DNA of 6,249 bases from an uncultured Anaerosacchariphilus sp. (GCA_934402125.1 CAKRTY010000104.1:1-6249), one strand, 5' to 3'; positions 1 to 6,000 are shown, counted from the stretch's first letter. Numbers and translations: made by a program. Notes: generated by a model from the sequence alone, not told the origin.

Positions 1-1
1 C

Positions 2-52
2 AAGGCAAACGGCACCTACGATGAGATTATCAAGACCTACGTAGGCGAATAA
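2..52 (+). CDS. Amino-acid ABC transporter substrate-binding protein, C-terminal end only
   Basis: Only the last 16 codons and the TAA stop are inside the window; the gene begins to the left. The residues read KANGTYDEIIKTYVGE, which resembles the usual C-terminal end of family 3 extracellular solute-binding proteins (a 'KANGTYDKIYKKW'-like ending). The following genes are a matching permease and ATPase in the same direction, the standard order for a polar amino-acid importer. The protein would be a lipoprotein outside the membrane that captures the amino acid and delivers it to the permease. The assignment rests on a short tail plus context, so the family is likely but the ligand is unknown. 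Confidence 0.8.
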   Translation, partial: KANGTYDEIIKTYVGE

Positions 53-70
53 GATATATACAGAGCAGAG

Positions 71-150
71 CAGCCGCATGTCGTGGCTGCTTCCTGCACT
101 GTGGAAGCCCCTGTATCGGAGGTTTCCACAATGCAGGAAGTATTCTGCGG
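71..150 (+). repeat. Intergenic imperfect palindrome / stem-loop between binding protein and permease genes
   Basis: Bases 90-109 pair with 121-140 to give a 20-bp stem with one C-A mismatch, one G-U wobble and an 11-base loop (110-120). A smaller hairpin sits just upstream: CAGCCGC (71-77) with GTGGCTG (83-89) around a five-base loop. CCGCA (74-78) can instead pair with TGCGG (146-150), closing the large stem from outside and ending two bases before the permease ribosome binding site. No T-run follows, so it is not a classic terminator. Such intergenic structures commonly stabilise the upstream binding-protein message and lower expression of the membrane genes; that role here is inference. 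Confidence 0.7.
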
Positions 151-151
151 T

Positions 152-158
152 AAGGAGA
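152..158 (+). promoter_or_regulatory. Ribosome binding site fixing the permease start
   Basis: AAGGAGA lies nine bases before the ATG at 168. The frame stays open back to an ATG at 78, but that start has no good Shine-Dalgarno sequence. It would also place the 30 extra residues inside the palindrome and before the typical permease N-terminus. This site therefore supports the start at 168. Confidence 0.85.
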
Positions 159-167
159 GAAAAGCTT

Positions 168-836
168 ATGACAGCAATTATTCAGGTATATGGCAGCATG
201 TTGCTGGAGGCGTTGGGCAGAACGTTGCTGATGACCCTTCTGGCGCTGATTTTCGCCATGATTATCGGTATGATATTCGGTCTGATGAACGTGGGACATA
301 ACCGGGTGCTGAATCTGATCGGCACGGTCTATGTGGACGCGGTCCGAGGCGTTCCGCTTATCGTACTGGCGTATTTTGTGTTTTTTGGTATTCCGGCCGG
401 CGTTCAGCAGCTGGGCTATTCCGGTTTCCGTCTGAGCGCATTGCAGGCGGGTACTATCGCGCTGTCCATGAACTGTGGCGCGTATATGGCTGAGATTATT
501 CGCGCGGGTATCGAGAGCGTGGATCGGGGCCAGATGGAGGCGTCCCGGAGTCTGGGTCTTTCCTACGGTTCTTCCATGGCGCTGGTTGTGGTGCCCCAGG
601 CGGTCCGCACTATGATTCCTTCCATTATCAATCAGTTTATCATCACCCTGAAGGATACCTCTATTCTGTCTGTCATCGGTTTCCCGGAGTTGACCAATGT
701 AGGTAAGACCATCATGGGCAATACATTCAAGAGTCTGCAGACCTGGGCTATCGTCGGTATTATGTACATGATTGTCATCATTACCTTAAGTAAGCTGGCA
801 AAGAGAATCGAGAGGAGGGTAAACCGTGGCAGATAA
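168..836 (+). CDS. Polar amino-acid ABC transporter permease, HisM/GlnP family
   Basis: A 222-residue inner-membrane subunit of an amino-acid importer; it forms the transmembrane channel, probably as a homodimer. Hydrophobic segments are visible at about residues 15-40, 62-76, 90-110, 155-172 and 192-208. The family hallmark RGVPLIV is at 60-66, and the cytoplasmic EAA loop that docks on the ATPase is at about 124-152 (EASRSLG, later [11 protein letters not shown]). Length matches the family norm of about 215-230. The ATG at 168 is chosen over an in-frame ATG at 78 because of the AAGGAGA site and the normal family N-terminus. The stop overlaps the ATPase gene by 11 bases, implying translational coupling. 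The substrate (glutamine, arginine, cystine or similar) cannot be read from the sequence. Confidence 0.94.
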   Translation: MTAIIQVYGSMLLEALGRTLLMTLLALIFAMIIGMIFGLMNVGHNRVLNLIGTVYVDAVRGVPLIVLAYFVFFGIPAGVQQLGYSGFRLSALQAGTIALSMNCGAYMAEIIRAGIESVDRGQMEASRSLGLSYGSSMALVVVPQAVRTMIPSIINQFIITLKDTSILSVIGFPELTNVGKTIMGNTFKSLQTWAIVGIMYMIVIITLSKLAKRIERRVNRGR

Positions 837-1560
837 TAAGATTCATGTAACGAACCTGAAAAAGAACTTTGGAAAGCTGGAGGTTCTGAAGGATATCAGT
901 ATGGATATCACCGAAGGCGAGGTTGTGGTTCTTCTGGGACCCTCCGGAAGCGGTAAATCCACCTTCCTGCGCTGCCTGAACCAGCTGGAGACGGCGACGG
1001 CAGGCCAGATTCTGATAGACGGCTATGACGTGACGGACAAGCACACGGATATCAATAAGGTGCGTCAGAACATCGGTATGGTGTTCCAGCATTTTAATCT
1101 GTTCAATCATCTGAATGTGATGGACAATATGACACTGGCTCCGGTCCATCTGAAGGTTATGACCAAGGACGAGGCCCGGAAAAAAGCCATGGAGCTTCTG
1201 ACCCGTGTCGGTCTGGCAGATAAGGCGGAGGCATTCCCAAGCCAGCTCTCCGGCGGACAGAAGCAGCGTGTGGCTATTGCCCGCGCCCTGGCTATGAAGC
1301 CGGATATCATGCTCTTCGACGAGCCTACCTCTGCCCTTGACCCGGAGATGGTAGGAGAGGTTCTGGCGGTTATGAAGGAGCTGGCCCGGGAGGGTATGAC
1401 CATGGTTGTCGTAACCCATGAGATCGGTTTTGCCCGCGAGGTGGCAGACCGGGTAGTCTTCATGGAAGGCGGTTACATCGTGGAGCAGGGTACGCCCGAA
1501 GAGGTGCTGGCTCATCCGAAGGAGCCCAGAACTATTGATTTCCTGAGTAAGGTACTGTAA
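826..1560 (+). CDS. glnQ: Polar amino-acid ABC transporter ATP-binding protein, GlnQ type
   Basis: A 244-residue cytoplasmic ATPase that powers the importer formed with the preceding permease. All ABC motifs are intact: Walker [10 protein letters not shown] at 38-46, Q-loop glutamine at 88 (VFQHFNLF), signature LSGGQKQR at 141-148, Walker B IMLFDEPT at 161-168, D-loop SALD at 169-172 and switch histidine 198 in VVTHEI. Length and the [14 protein letters not shown] segment are typical of the GlnQ/HisP/ArtP group. The start codon is GTG, seven bases after AGGAGG at 813-818 and inside the permease end, giving an 11-base overlap. A terminator follows within 20 bases, so this is the last operon gene. 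The symbol denotes the family; glutamine specificity is not shown. Confidence 0.97.
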   Translation: MADNKIHVTNLKKNFGKLEVLKDISMDITEGEVVVLLGPSGSGKSTFLRCLNQLETATAGQILIDGYDVTDKHTDINKVRQNIGMVFQHFNLFNHLNVMDNMTLAPVHLKVMTKDEARKKAMELLTRVGLADKAEAFPSQLSGGQKQRVAIARALAMKPDIMLFDEPTSALDPEMVGEVLAVMKELAREGMTMVVVTHEIGFAREVADRVVFMEGGYIVEQGTPEEVLAHPKEPRTIDFLSKVL

Positions 1561-1576
1561 TAAAACAGAAGAATAG

Positions 1577-1620
1577 AACAGCCGCAGCTGCAGATGACGC
1601 AGCCGCGGCTGTTTTGGTTT
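1577..1620 (+). terminator. Rho-independent terminator of the amino-acid transporter operon
   Basis: AACAGCCGC (1577-1585) pairs with GCGGCTGTT (1605-1613), and GCTGC (1587-1591) pairs with GCAGC (1599-1603). The result is a 15-bp GC-rich stem with one internal A-C mismatch and a seven-base loop. It is followed by a T-rich run, TTTTGGTTTT. It begins 16 bases after the ATPase stop and separates this operon from acsB. Confidence 0.92.
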
Positions 1621-1649
1621 TACTTTGAATGATCTGTTATTTTCCCAAA

Positions 1650-1666
1650 ATCCCCGCCTGGGGGAT
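1650..1666. promoter_or_regulatory. Palindrome next to the acsB -35 box, possible operator
   Basis: ATCCCC (1650-1655) and GGGGAT (1661-1666) form a perfect 6-bp inverted repeat with a five-base centre. The right half ends one base before the -35 hexamer. Position and symmetry fit a binding site for a dimeric regulator. No T-run follows and it lies upstream of the predicted transcript, so it is unlikely to act as RNA. The regulator is unknown. Confidence 0.4.
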
Positions 1667-1667
1667 A

Positions 1668-1696
1668 TTGACTTCCTTATGCGGCAGTGCTAAAAT
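1668..1696 (+). promoter_or_regulatory. Sigma-A promoter of acsB
   Basis: TTGACT (1668-1673) and TAAAAT (1691-1696) are separated by 17 bases; each hexamer matches the sigma-A consensus at five of six positions. Transcription should begin near 1703, giving a leader of about 55 bases before acsB. Lying after the transporter terminator, this promoter lets acsB be expressed independently of the genes to its left. Confidence 0.85.
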
Positions 1697-1741
1697 TTAA
1701 ATATTGAGAGTTATTTCCAAAAAATACAGCTACATAACCCA

Positions 1742-1748
1742 AGGAGGG
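1742..1748 (+). promoter_or_regulatory. acsB ribosome binding site with two nearby ATGs
   Basis: AGGAGGG is followed by two ATGs, at 1751 and 1758, within ATGAAAAATG. The first is only two bases past the site and opens a 26-codon frame unrelated to acsB (stop at 1829-1831). The second is ten bases from the end of AGGAGG and opens the acsB frame, so 1758 is taken as the start. Confidence 0.8.
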
Positions 1749-1757
1749 ACATGAAAA

Positions 1758-3893
1758 ATGAGCGTATTAACAGATTTAATCTACGGAGGCTCAAACGCAG
1801 TTGCAGGACTGACCGAAGGCGCAGTCAATGACGCGATTGCAAAGTATGGCGAGGACAAGAAGGTGGCAATGCCGGATACGGCGTACTTCCTGCCGACCAT
1901 CTACGCCGCTACCGGCGTAAAGGTTACAAAGCTTGGCGATCTGCCGGCTTGTGTAGGCGTACTGAAAAGCCTGATCAGCAACAAGGAAGACCTGGGAGAG
2001 GCACTGAACGCAGGTCTGGCTACCGCAGTGGGAGCAGAGATCATCGAAGCATTGAAATATGTAGACAATGCAGACCCCTATGCGAATGACAGCGGTATCG
2101 GCTTCGTACCGGACCCGGTTATCCGTTCTCTGGGCGTTCCGCTTGTAACCGGAGATATTCCCGGCGTAGCGGTTGTACTGGGCAAGGCTGACAATGCAGA
2201 AGATGTAGTGACAGTTGTAAAAGATTACCAGAGCAAGGGTATCATGACCTTCCTGATTGGCGACGTCATCGAGCAGTGCGCAGAGGGCGGCGTAAAGATT
2301 GGCTTGGATTTCCGTGTAGTTCCGCTGGGACATGATGTGACCGCAGTCATCCATGTCGTAACCGTAGCGATCCGTGCGGCTCTGATCTTCGGTAATGTAA
2401 CACCGGGCGATCTGCCGGGACTGCTGAAATATACCAAGGAAAGAGTGCCTGCATTCGTGAACACCTTCGGCGCTCTGAATGAGGTGGTTGTATCCGCAGG
2501 CGCAGGCGCTATCGCGCTGGGCTTCCCGGTTGTCGTAGACGTGGATCTGGGCGAGAATCAGGTTCCGGGCGCTCTGGAGTCTGTTTTGGATCACAGCATG
2601 ACCGTGAAGAAGTCCCTGGAGCTGCGTAACATTAAAATTAAAGTAACGGAGCTTCCGATTCCGGTAGCATTCGCTTCCGCATTCGAGGGCGAGATTATCC
2701 GTAGAGGCGATATGCAGGTAGAGTTCAGTTCCCATAAGGCGCCCACCTGCGAGCTGGTACAGACCTGCAATGCAGATGAGATTGAGGATCACAAGATTAC
2801 CATCGTCGGCAAGGATCTGGACGAGCTGGAGCAGGGTCAGACCTTCGCGCTGGCTACTTATGTACAGGTGGCAGGAGCAAAGATGCAGCCTGACTTCGAG
2901 CCGGTTATCGAGCGTAAGATTCATGCATGGTACAACTATATGGAAGGTGTGATGCACACCGGCCAGAGAAATCAGATCCGTGTCCGTGTAAGCAAGGCTG
3001 CTTATGAGGCAGGACTTCGCCTGACCCATTTCGCAGAGGTGCTTTACAATATGATCATGGACGAGTTTGATATCGTTGTAGATAAATGTCAGGTTACCAT
3101 CGTAACCGATACCGATAAGGTTCAGGAGCTTCTGGATACCGTCGCTATGCCGACCTATGAGAAGCGTGACGAGCGTCTGGAGACCCTGACCGATGAGAGC
3201 GTAGATCAGTTCTACACCTGTACTCTGTGCCAGTCCTTCGCACCGTCACACTGCTGCGTGGTAACTCCGGAGCGTCTGGGACTTTGCGGAGCTGTATCAT
3301 GGCTGGATGCAAAGGCAACCAAGGAGCTGAATCCCACCGGACCCTGCCAGCCGATTTCCAAGGAAGGCTGCGAGGACGAAGTAAAGGGAATTTACCCGGA
3401 TGTAAACCGTATGGTAGCTGAGGCAACCCAGGGAGCCCTGGAAAGAGTAACCCTGTACTCCATTATGGAAGACCCGATGACCTCCTGTGGCTGTTTCGAG
3501 TGTATCTGTGGTATCGAGCCCTTCTCCAATGGCGTTATCATTGCCAACCGTGAGTACGCAGGCATGACGCCTCTTGGTATGACATTCGGTGAACTGGCAA
3601 GTATGACAGGCGGCGGAGTTCAGACGCCGGGCTTCATGGGCCATGGACGTCACTTTATCGCTTCCAAGAAGTTCATGAGCGCCGAGGGTGGCTTTGAGCG
3701 TATCGTATGGATGCCGAAGGAGCTGAAGGACGACGTAGCCGAGAGACTGAATAAGTCTGCGAAGGAGAAATACGGTATTGATAACTTTGCCGATATGATC
3801 GCAGACGAGACCGTAGCAACCGATGAGGAAACTCTGATGGCGTTCCTGCAGGAGAAGAACCATCCGGTACTGGGTCTGGATCCGATTATGTAA
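1758..3893 (+). CDS. acsB: CO-methylating acetyl-CoA synthase, beta subunit of the CODH/ACS complex
   Basis: Cytoplasmic key enzyme of the Wood-Ljungdahl pathway. It joins CO from CO dehydrogenase, a methyl group from the corrinoid iron-sulfur protein and CoA into acetyl-CoA. The protein has 711 residues, against 729 in Moorella thermoacetica. It keeps the N-terminal domain (about 1-310) that contacts CO dehydrogenase in bacteria and is missing from archaeal CdhC. The A-cluster ligands are all present: Cys488, Cys491, Cys500 and Cys510 for the 4Fe-4S cube and bridge, and Cys577-Gly-Cys579 for the distal nickel. Each lies exactly 18 residues before its Moorella counterpart (506, 509, 518, 528, 595, 597), so the catalytic core has no gaps relative to that enzyme. 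The gene has its own promoter and terminator and no CODH/ACS partner nearby, which is unusual because acetogens commonly cluster these genes. Confidence 0.98.
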   Translation: MSVLTDLIYGGSNAVAGLTEGAVNDAIAKYGEDKKVAMPDTAYFLPTIYAATGVKVTKLGDLPACVGVLKSLISNKEDLGEALNAGLATAVGAEIIEALKYVDNADPYANDSGIGFVPDPVIRSLGVPLVTGDIPGVAVVLGKADNAEDVVTVVKDYQSKGIMTFLIGDVIEQCAEGGVKIGLDFRVVPLGHDVTAVIHVVTVAIRAALIFGNVTPGDLPGLLKYTKERVPAFVNTFGALNEVVVSAGAGAIALGFPVVVDVDLGENQVPGALESVLDHSMTVKKSLELRNIKIKVTELPIPVAFASAFEGEIIRRGDMQVEFSSHKAPTCELVQTCNADEIEDHKITIVGKDLDELEQGQTFALATYVQVAGAKMQPDFEPVIERKIHAWYNYMEGVMHTGQRNQIRVRVSKAAYEAGLRLTHFAEVLYNMIMDEFDIVVDKCQVTIVTDTDKVQELLDTVAMPTYEKRDERLETLTDESVDQFYTCTLCQSFAPSHCCVVTPERLGLCGAVSWLDAKATKELNPTGPCQPISKEGCEDEVKGIYPDVNRMVAEATQGALERVTLYSIMEDPMTSCGCFECICGIEPFSNGVIIANREYAGMTPLGMTFGELASMTGGGVQTPGFMGHGRHFIASKKFMSAEGGFERIVWMPKELKDDVAERLNKSAKEKYGIDNFADMIADETVATDEETLMAFLQEKNHPVLGLDPIM

Positions 3894-3923
3894 CCAGGAT
3901 TTCTGGTAAAACGATAGAATCAG

Positions 3924-3963
3924 AAAATGGGGTTTGGCTGCAGAAAGCCAGACCCCATTTTTT
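3924..3963 (+). terminator. Strong rho-independent terminator after acsB
   Basis: Bases 3924-3939 pair with 3946-3961 in a 16-bp stem with a single G-U wobble and a six-base loop (GCAGAA). A run of six T closes it at 3958-3963. It starts 31 bases after the acsB stop and makes acsB monocistronic. The A-run on the left arm could also let it act on transcripts from the other strand. Confidence 0.96.
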
Positions 3964-4009
3964 GAATTCTTAATTGTTTTTAAGAAAGCTTCCTTTTTCG
4001 GTATCCATC

Positions 4010-4018
4010 TGATACAAT
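4010..4018 (+). promoter_or_regulatory. Extended -10 promoter of the lipoprotein-phosphatase operon
   Basis: TGATACAAT combines a TACAAT -10 hexamer (4013-4018) with the upstream TG of an extended -10 element. At the matching -35 distance only a poor hexamer (TTCCTT, 3990-3995) is seen, which is common for extended -10 promoters. Transcription would start near 4025. Confidence 0.65.
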
Positions 4019-4022
4019 GGGG

Positions 4023-4048
4023 CTAACCTGTAGGGAGAGACAGGTTAG
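4023..4048 (+). promoter_or_regulatory. Perfect inverted repeat at the transcript start: 5' hairpin or operator
   Basis: CTAACCTGT (4023-4031) and ACAGGTTAG (4040-4048) are exact complements around an eight-base loop, AGGGAGAG. The repeat begins almost at the predicted transcription start and ends 12 bases before the lipoprotein ribosome binding site. As RNA it would cap the message with a 9-bp stem; as DNA it is a symmetric site placed to block the promoter. There is no T-run, so it is not a terminator. The sequence does not decide between these roles. Confidence 0.6.
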
Positions 4049-4072
4049 GGAAAAAGATTCAGGAGGACGAAT

Positions 4073-4657
4073 ATGAAATTAAAAAGAGTGATACCGATAC
4101 TGGGACTGACCCTGGCGCTGACGGCAGCGACCGCCTGCGGCAGTAAGGCAGAGGATACGGCAGTCCGTATCTATGGAGAGATTGAGGAGGTTTCGGAAGA
4201 AGATATCATCGTAGATAATCAGTCTGATATGTCTTCCCAGGGAGAGATGATTCTGACGATCGATCCGGAGAATACGGTTCTGGTAGATGGGGAGAGCGGT
4301 CTGCCGCTGGAGCTTTCTGATGTGGAAAAGGGAAGCTTTGTGGCGTATCTGGGACCGGCCATGACCCTGTCTTTGCCGCCTCAGTGTACGCCGGAGGTTG
4401 TGTTCACCAATGTTTCGGAGAAGGAAGCGGCACCCTATTACGCAGTCATTGCCCGGAAGCCGGTTGCGAAAGACGGCAGCCTGAAAGTGGTTGCTGAAGA
4501 TGGACAGAGCTATGTGATTCCGGACACGGCGGAGATAAAGCCCTTCCGTACCCGGAATGTGGTCCGGGCTGAGGATATCCAAAAAGGGAGCCGGTGTCTG
4601 ATCTGGCAGAATGAACAGGAGGAGGTAGTCCGCGTGGTGCTTCTGGACGCGGAATAA
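4073..4657 (+). CDS. Putative lipoprotein with two related beta-rich segments, function unknown
   Basis: A 194-residue exported protein. Residues 1-21 are a basic start plus hydrophobic stretch, and ATAC at 19-22 is an acceptable lipobox, so Cys22 should be lipidated and anchored outside the membrane. The mature part has two similar units, about 35-111 and 122-190, each rich in alternating hydrophobic residues. They share a matching element: ELSDVEKGSFVAYLG in the first and RAEDIQKGSRCLIWQ in the second. AMTLSLPPQ at 96-104 resembles a 'MTRSLPPQ' motif I recall from exported Clostridia and Paenibacillus proteins. AGGAGG (4061-4066) is six bases before the ATG. Fifteen bases separate it from the phosphatase gene, so the two form an operon. 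Enzyme residues are not apparent; a binding role is possible but unproven. Confidence 0.85.
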   Translation: MKLKRVIPILGLTLALTAATACGSKAEDTAVRIYGEIEEVSEEDIIVDNQSDMSSQGEMILTIDPENTVLVDGESGLPLELSDVEKGSFVAYLGPAMTLSLPPQCTPEVVFTNVSEKEAAPYYAVIARKPVAKDGSLKVVAEDGQSYVIPDTAEIKPFRTRNVVRAEDIQKGSRCLIWQNEQEEVVRVVLLDAE

Positions 4658-4672
4658 GAGAGGCTTACAGAG

Positions 4673-5443
4673 ATGATAAAAGCGGCATTTTTTGATATCG
4701 ACGGGACATTACTGGATCACAGCATAGGAAGAATTCCGGAGGATACGGAAGAAGCGCTGGAGAAGCTGCAGAAAAACGGGATCCTGGTCTGCACCAGTAC
4801 CGGACGCCATTTAAAGGAACTAAAAGAGCTGGGTATCACCAGGATTCCCTTTGACGGTCATGTGCTTCTGAACGGACAGATATGCCTGGACCGGAATGAA
4901 ACGCTCCTGGATTCCAGGCCCATACCGGAGGAGGATATTCAGGGGGCGCTGCGCTGGTTCCGGGAAAAAGAGCTGCCGATGGCTTTTGTGGAAGAAAAAC
5001 AGATTTATATCAATTTTATCAATGATCGGGTGCGACTGACCCTGGCGGATATTTCCTCGGAATTGCCGGAGACGGGGAGCTTTACAGGCAATCCGGTCTA
5101 TCTGATCAATGTGTTTGCCGATGAGAAAGATGTAGCCCGGGTGTTGACGGATTTGCCCCACTGCAGCATGACCCGTTGGAATCCCTACGGCGTGGATATT
5201 ATCGTCGCAGGCAACAGCAAGGCCAAGGGCATGGAGCGTCTGCTGGCCCATTATGGTATCAGACGGGAAGAAATCATTGCCTTCGGCGACGGGGAAAATG
5301 ATATGGAAATGCTTGCCTATGCGGGAATTGGCGTGGCCATGGGAAACGCGGATCCGGAGGTAAAGGAAATCGCGGATTACGTGACCAAAGGCGTCGGAGA
5401 GGGCGGTATCGCCCATGCGCTGGCTCATTTTGGACTGATATAA
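4673..5443 (+). CDS. Cof-type HAD-superfamily hydrolase (sugar or nucleotide phosphatase)
   Basis: A 256-residue cytoplasmic phosphatase. HAD motif I is FFDIDGTLLD with nucleophile Asp8 and acid/base Asp10. Motif II is Thr43 in STGR, motif III is probably Lys185 in SKAKG, and motif IV is GDGENDMEM with Asp206 and Asp210 for magnesium. A C2-type cap of the Cof family fills roughly 80-180. Length is close to the family norm of about 260-280. Such enzymes usually dephosphorylate sugar phosphates, FMN or related cofactors with broad specificity, so the substrate cannot be named. The ribosome binding site is weak (GAGAGG, 4658-4663), and the gene lies 15 bases after the lipoprotein with no promoter of its own. 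It is a cytoplasmic enzyme, so the pairing with an exported protein gives no clear functional clue. Confidence 0.95.
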   Translation: MIKAAFFDIDGTLLDHSIGRIPEDTEEALEKLQKNGILVCTSTGRHLKELKELGITRIPFDGHVLLNGQICLDRNETLLDSRPIPEEDIQGALRWFREKELPMAFVEEKQIYINFINDRVRLTLADISSELPETGSFTGNPVYLINVFADEKDVARVLTDLPHCSMTRWNPYGVDIIVAGNSKAKGMERLLAHYGIRREEIIAFGDGENDMEMLAYAGIGVAMGNADPEVKEIADYVTKGVGEGGIAHALAHFGLI

Positions 5444-5464
5444 GATATAAGAAAAGAGCGACGG

Positions 5465-5510
5465 GAAAGCCCTGGTCTGTCAGAAATGACAGCCGGGGCT
5501 TTCTGTGTAA
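5465..5510. terminator. GAAA-capped hairpin terminator between convergent genes
   Basis: GAAAGCCC (5465-5472) pairs with GGGCTTTC (5496-5503), TGG (5473-5475) with CCG (5493-5495), and CTGTCA (5477-5482) with TGACAG (5487-5492). T5476 is bulged and the loop is a GAAA tetraloop of the GNRA type. The T-run on the right is weak (TTTCTGTGT). The left flank is A-rich, giving U-rich RNA for - strand transcripts. It probably ends the phosphatase operon and may also serve the opposing secreted-protein gene. Confidence 0.8.
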
Positions 5511-5545
5511 AATACGGAATCAAAGGACACAAAGGAAACTTTTCT

Positions 5546-5989
5546 TTAAGATAAGGAGCTGGTGTCTCCGGTGCTTCCGAAGTTTCTTGCTATCTCAAAA
5601 TCAACGGTGGCGGTATCCAGCGGGGAAGCGCTCGTCAGCTCAAAGTATACGTAGCTGCCGTCCCTGGTTAAAGCGTAACCGGCTGCCGTATAGACGGTGC
5701 CGTCCACCTGTTCGTCCTGATAGAACAGGTAAGAGGAAGTACCCCGATCCACCAGTTCACCGATGGTGCAGGGAATGGAAGCCTCTTCCATATCGACTAC
5801 GTGTTCCGATACGTAATCGGAGAGAACCTCGTCCAGAATCCATTTCTCAGATTCCTCCAGGGAAGTACAAGTAAGGGAAACCTCCGGAGCGGTTTCCTCC
5901 GGCAGTTGTTCAGCATTTACGGAAAGAGGCTCCAGATAAAGTGCCAGGGCCAGCAGTCCGGCGAAGAAGATACAGGATAATTTTTTCAT
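5546..5989 (-). CDS. Small secreted acidic protein, function unknown
   Basis: A 147-residue protein with a clear signal peptide: MKKLSC, a hydrophobic core over about 7-20, and likely cleavage after VNA at residue 26. There is no lipobox at the cleavage site, so the mature protein of about 121 residues should be released or wall-associated. It is rich in Glu, Asp, Ser and Thr. A helical-looking part (about 43-70) is followed by a beta-rich part with many aromatic residues (about 85-132, for example SSYLFYQDEQ and GSYVYFELTS). Cys41 and Cys74 could form a disulfide. I recognise no family. The start is well supported by a long Shine-Dalgarno match. It converges on the phosphatase operon and diverges from a gene beyond the right edge. 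Confidence 0.82.
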   Translation of the reverse strand: MKKLSCIFFAGLLALALYLEPLSVNAEQLPEETAPEVSLTCTSLEESEKWILDEVLSDYVSEHVVDMEEASIPCTIGELVDRGTSSYLFYQDEQVDGTVYTAAGYALTRDGSYVYFELTSASPLDTATVDFEIARNFGSTGDTSSLS

Positions 5990-5991
5990 AG

Positions 5992-6000
5992 GATCACCTC
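5992..6000 (-). promoter_or_regulatory. Extended ribosome binding site of the secreted-protein gene
   Basis: Read on the - strand this is GAGGTGATC, a nine-base match to the 3' end of Firmicute 16S rRNA (anti-Shine-Dalgarno AGGAGGTGATC). The GAGG core ends seven bases before the ATG. It supports both the start codon and the reality of this small gene. Confidence 0.85.

Noticed and set aside
78..167. A 30-residue N-terminal extension of the permease from the ATG at 78
   Set aside because: It has no ribosome binding site, is encoded by the palindrome, and extends past the normal family N-terminus. The ATG at 168 has AAGGAGA at good spacing.
30..299. A - strand frame whose peptide resembles the + strand peptide over the same region
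   Set aside because: The similarity follows from the inverted repeat at 90-140, which reads alike on both strands. It is not evidence of coding.
781..1515. A 244-codon open frame on the - strand opposite the ABC ATPase
   Set aside because: The opposite strand encodes an intact ATPase with every motif. The antisense product has no family features and is a codon-bias shadow.
70..1606. The 8-base word GCAGCCGC shared by the intergenic hairpin (70-77) and the transporter terminator (1599-1606)
   Set aside because: The match is too short and the surroundings differ. GC-rich stems of this kind recur by chance, so it is not called a repeat family.
1621..1757. A possible riboswitch or attenuator in the acsB leader
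   Set aside because: The predicted leader is only about 55 bases, AT-rich, and shows no stable stem or terminator-like element.
1791..3029. A 412-codon open frame on the - strand opposite acsB
   Set aside because: It lies wholly within a certain gene, has no recognisable domain, and its composition (many Cys, His, Gln, Tyr) is what the complement of strongly biased acsB codons produces. No promoter or good ribosome binding site supports it.
168..3893. A functional link between the amino-acid transporter and acsB
   Set aside because: A strong terminator and a separate promoter lie between them, so adjacency alone gives no support for joint function.
5521..5545. Short AAAGGA direct repeats and a small AAAG/CTTT hairpin after the phosphatase terminator
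   Set aside because: They are too short and too low in complexity to distinguish from chance.
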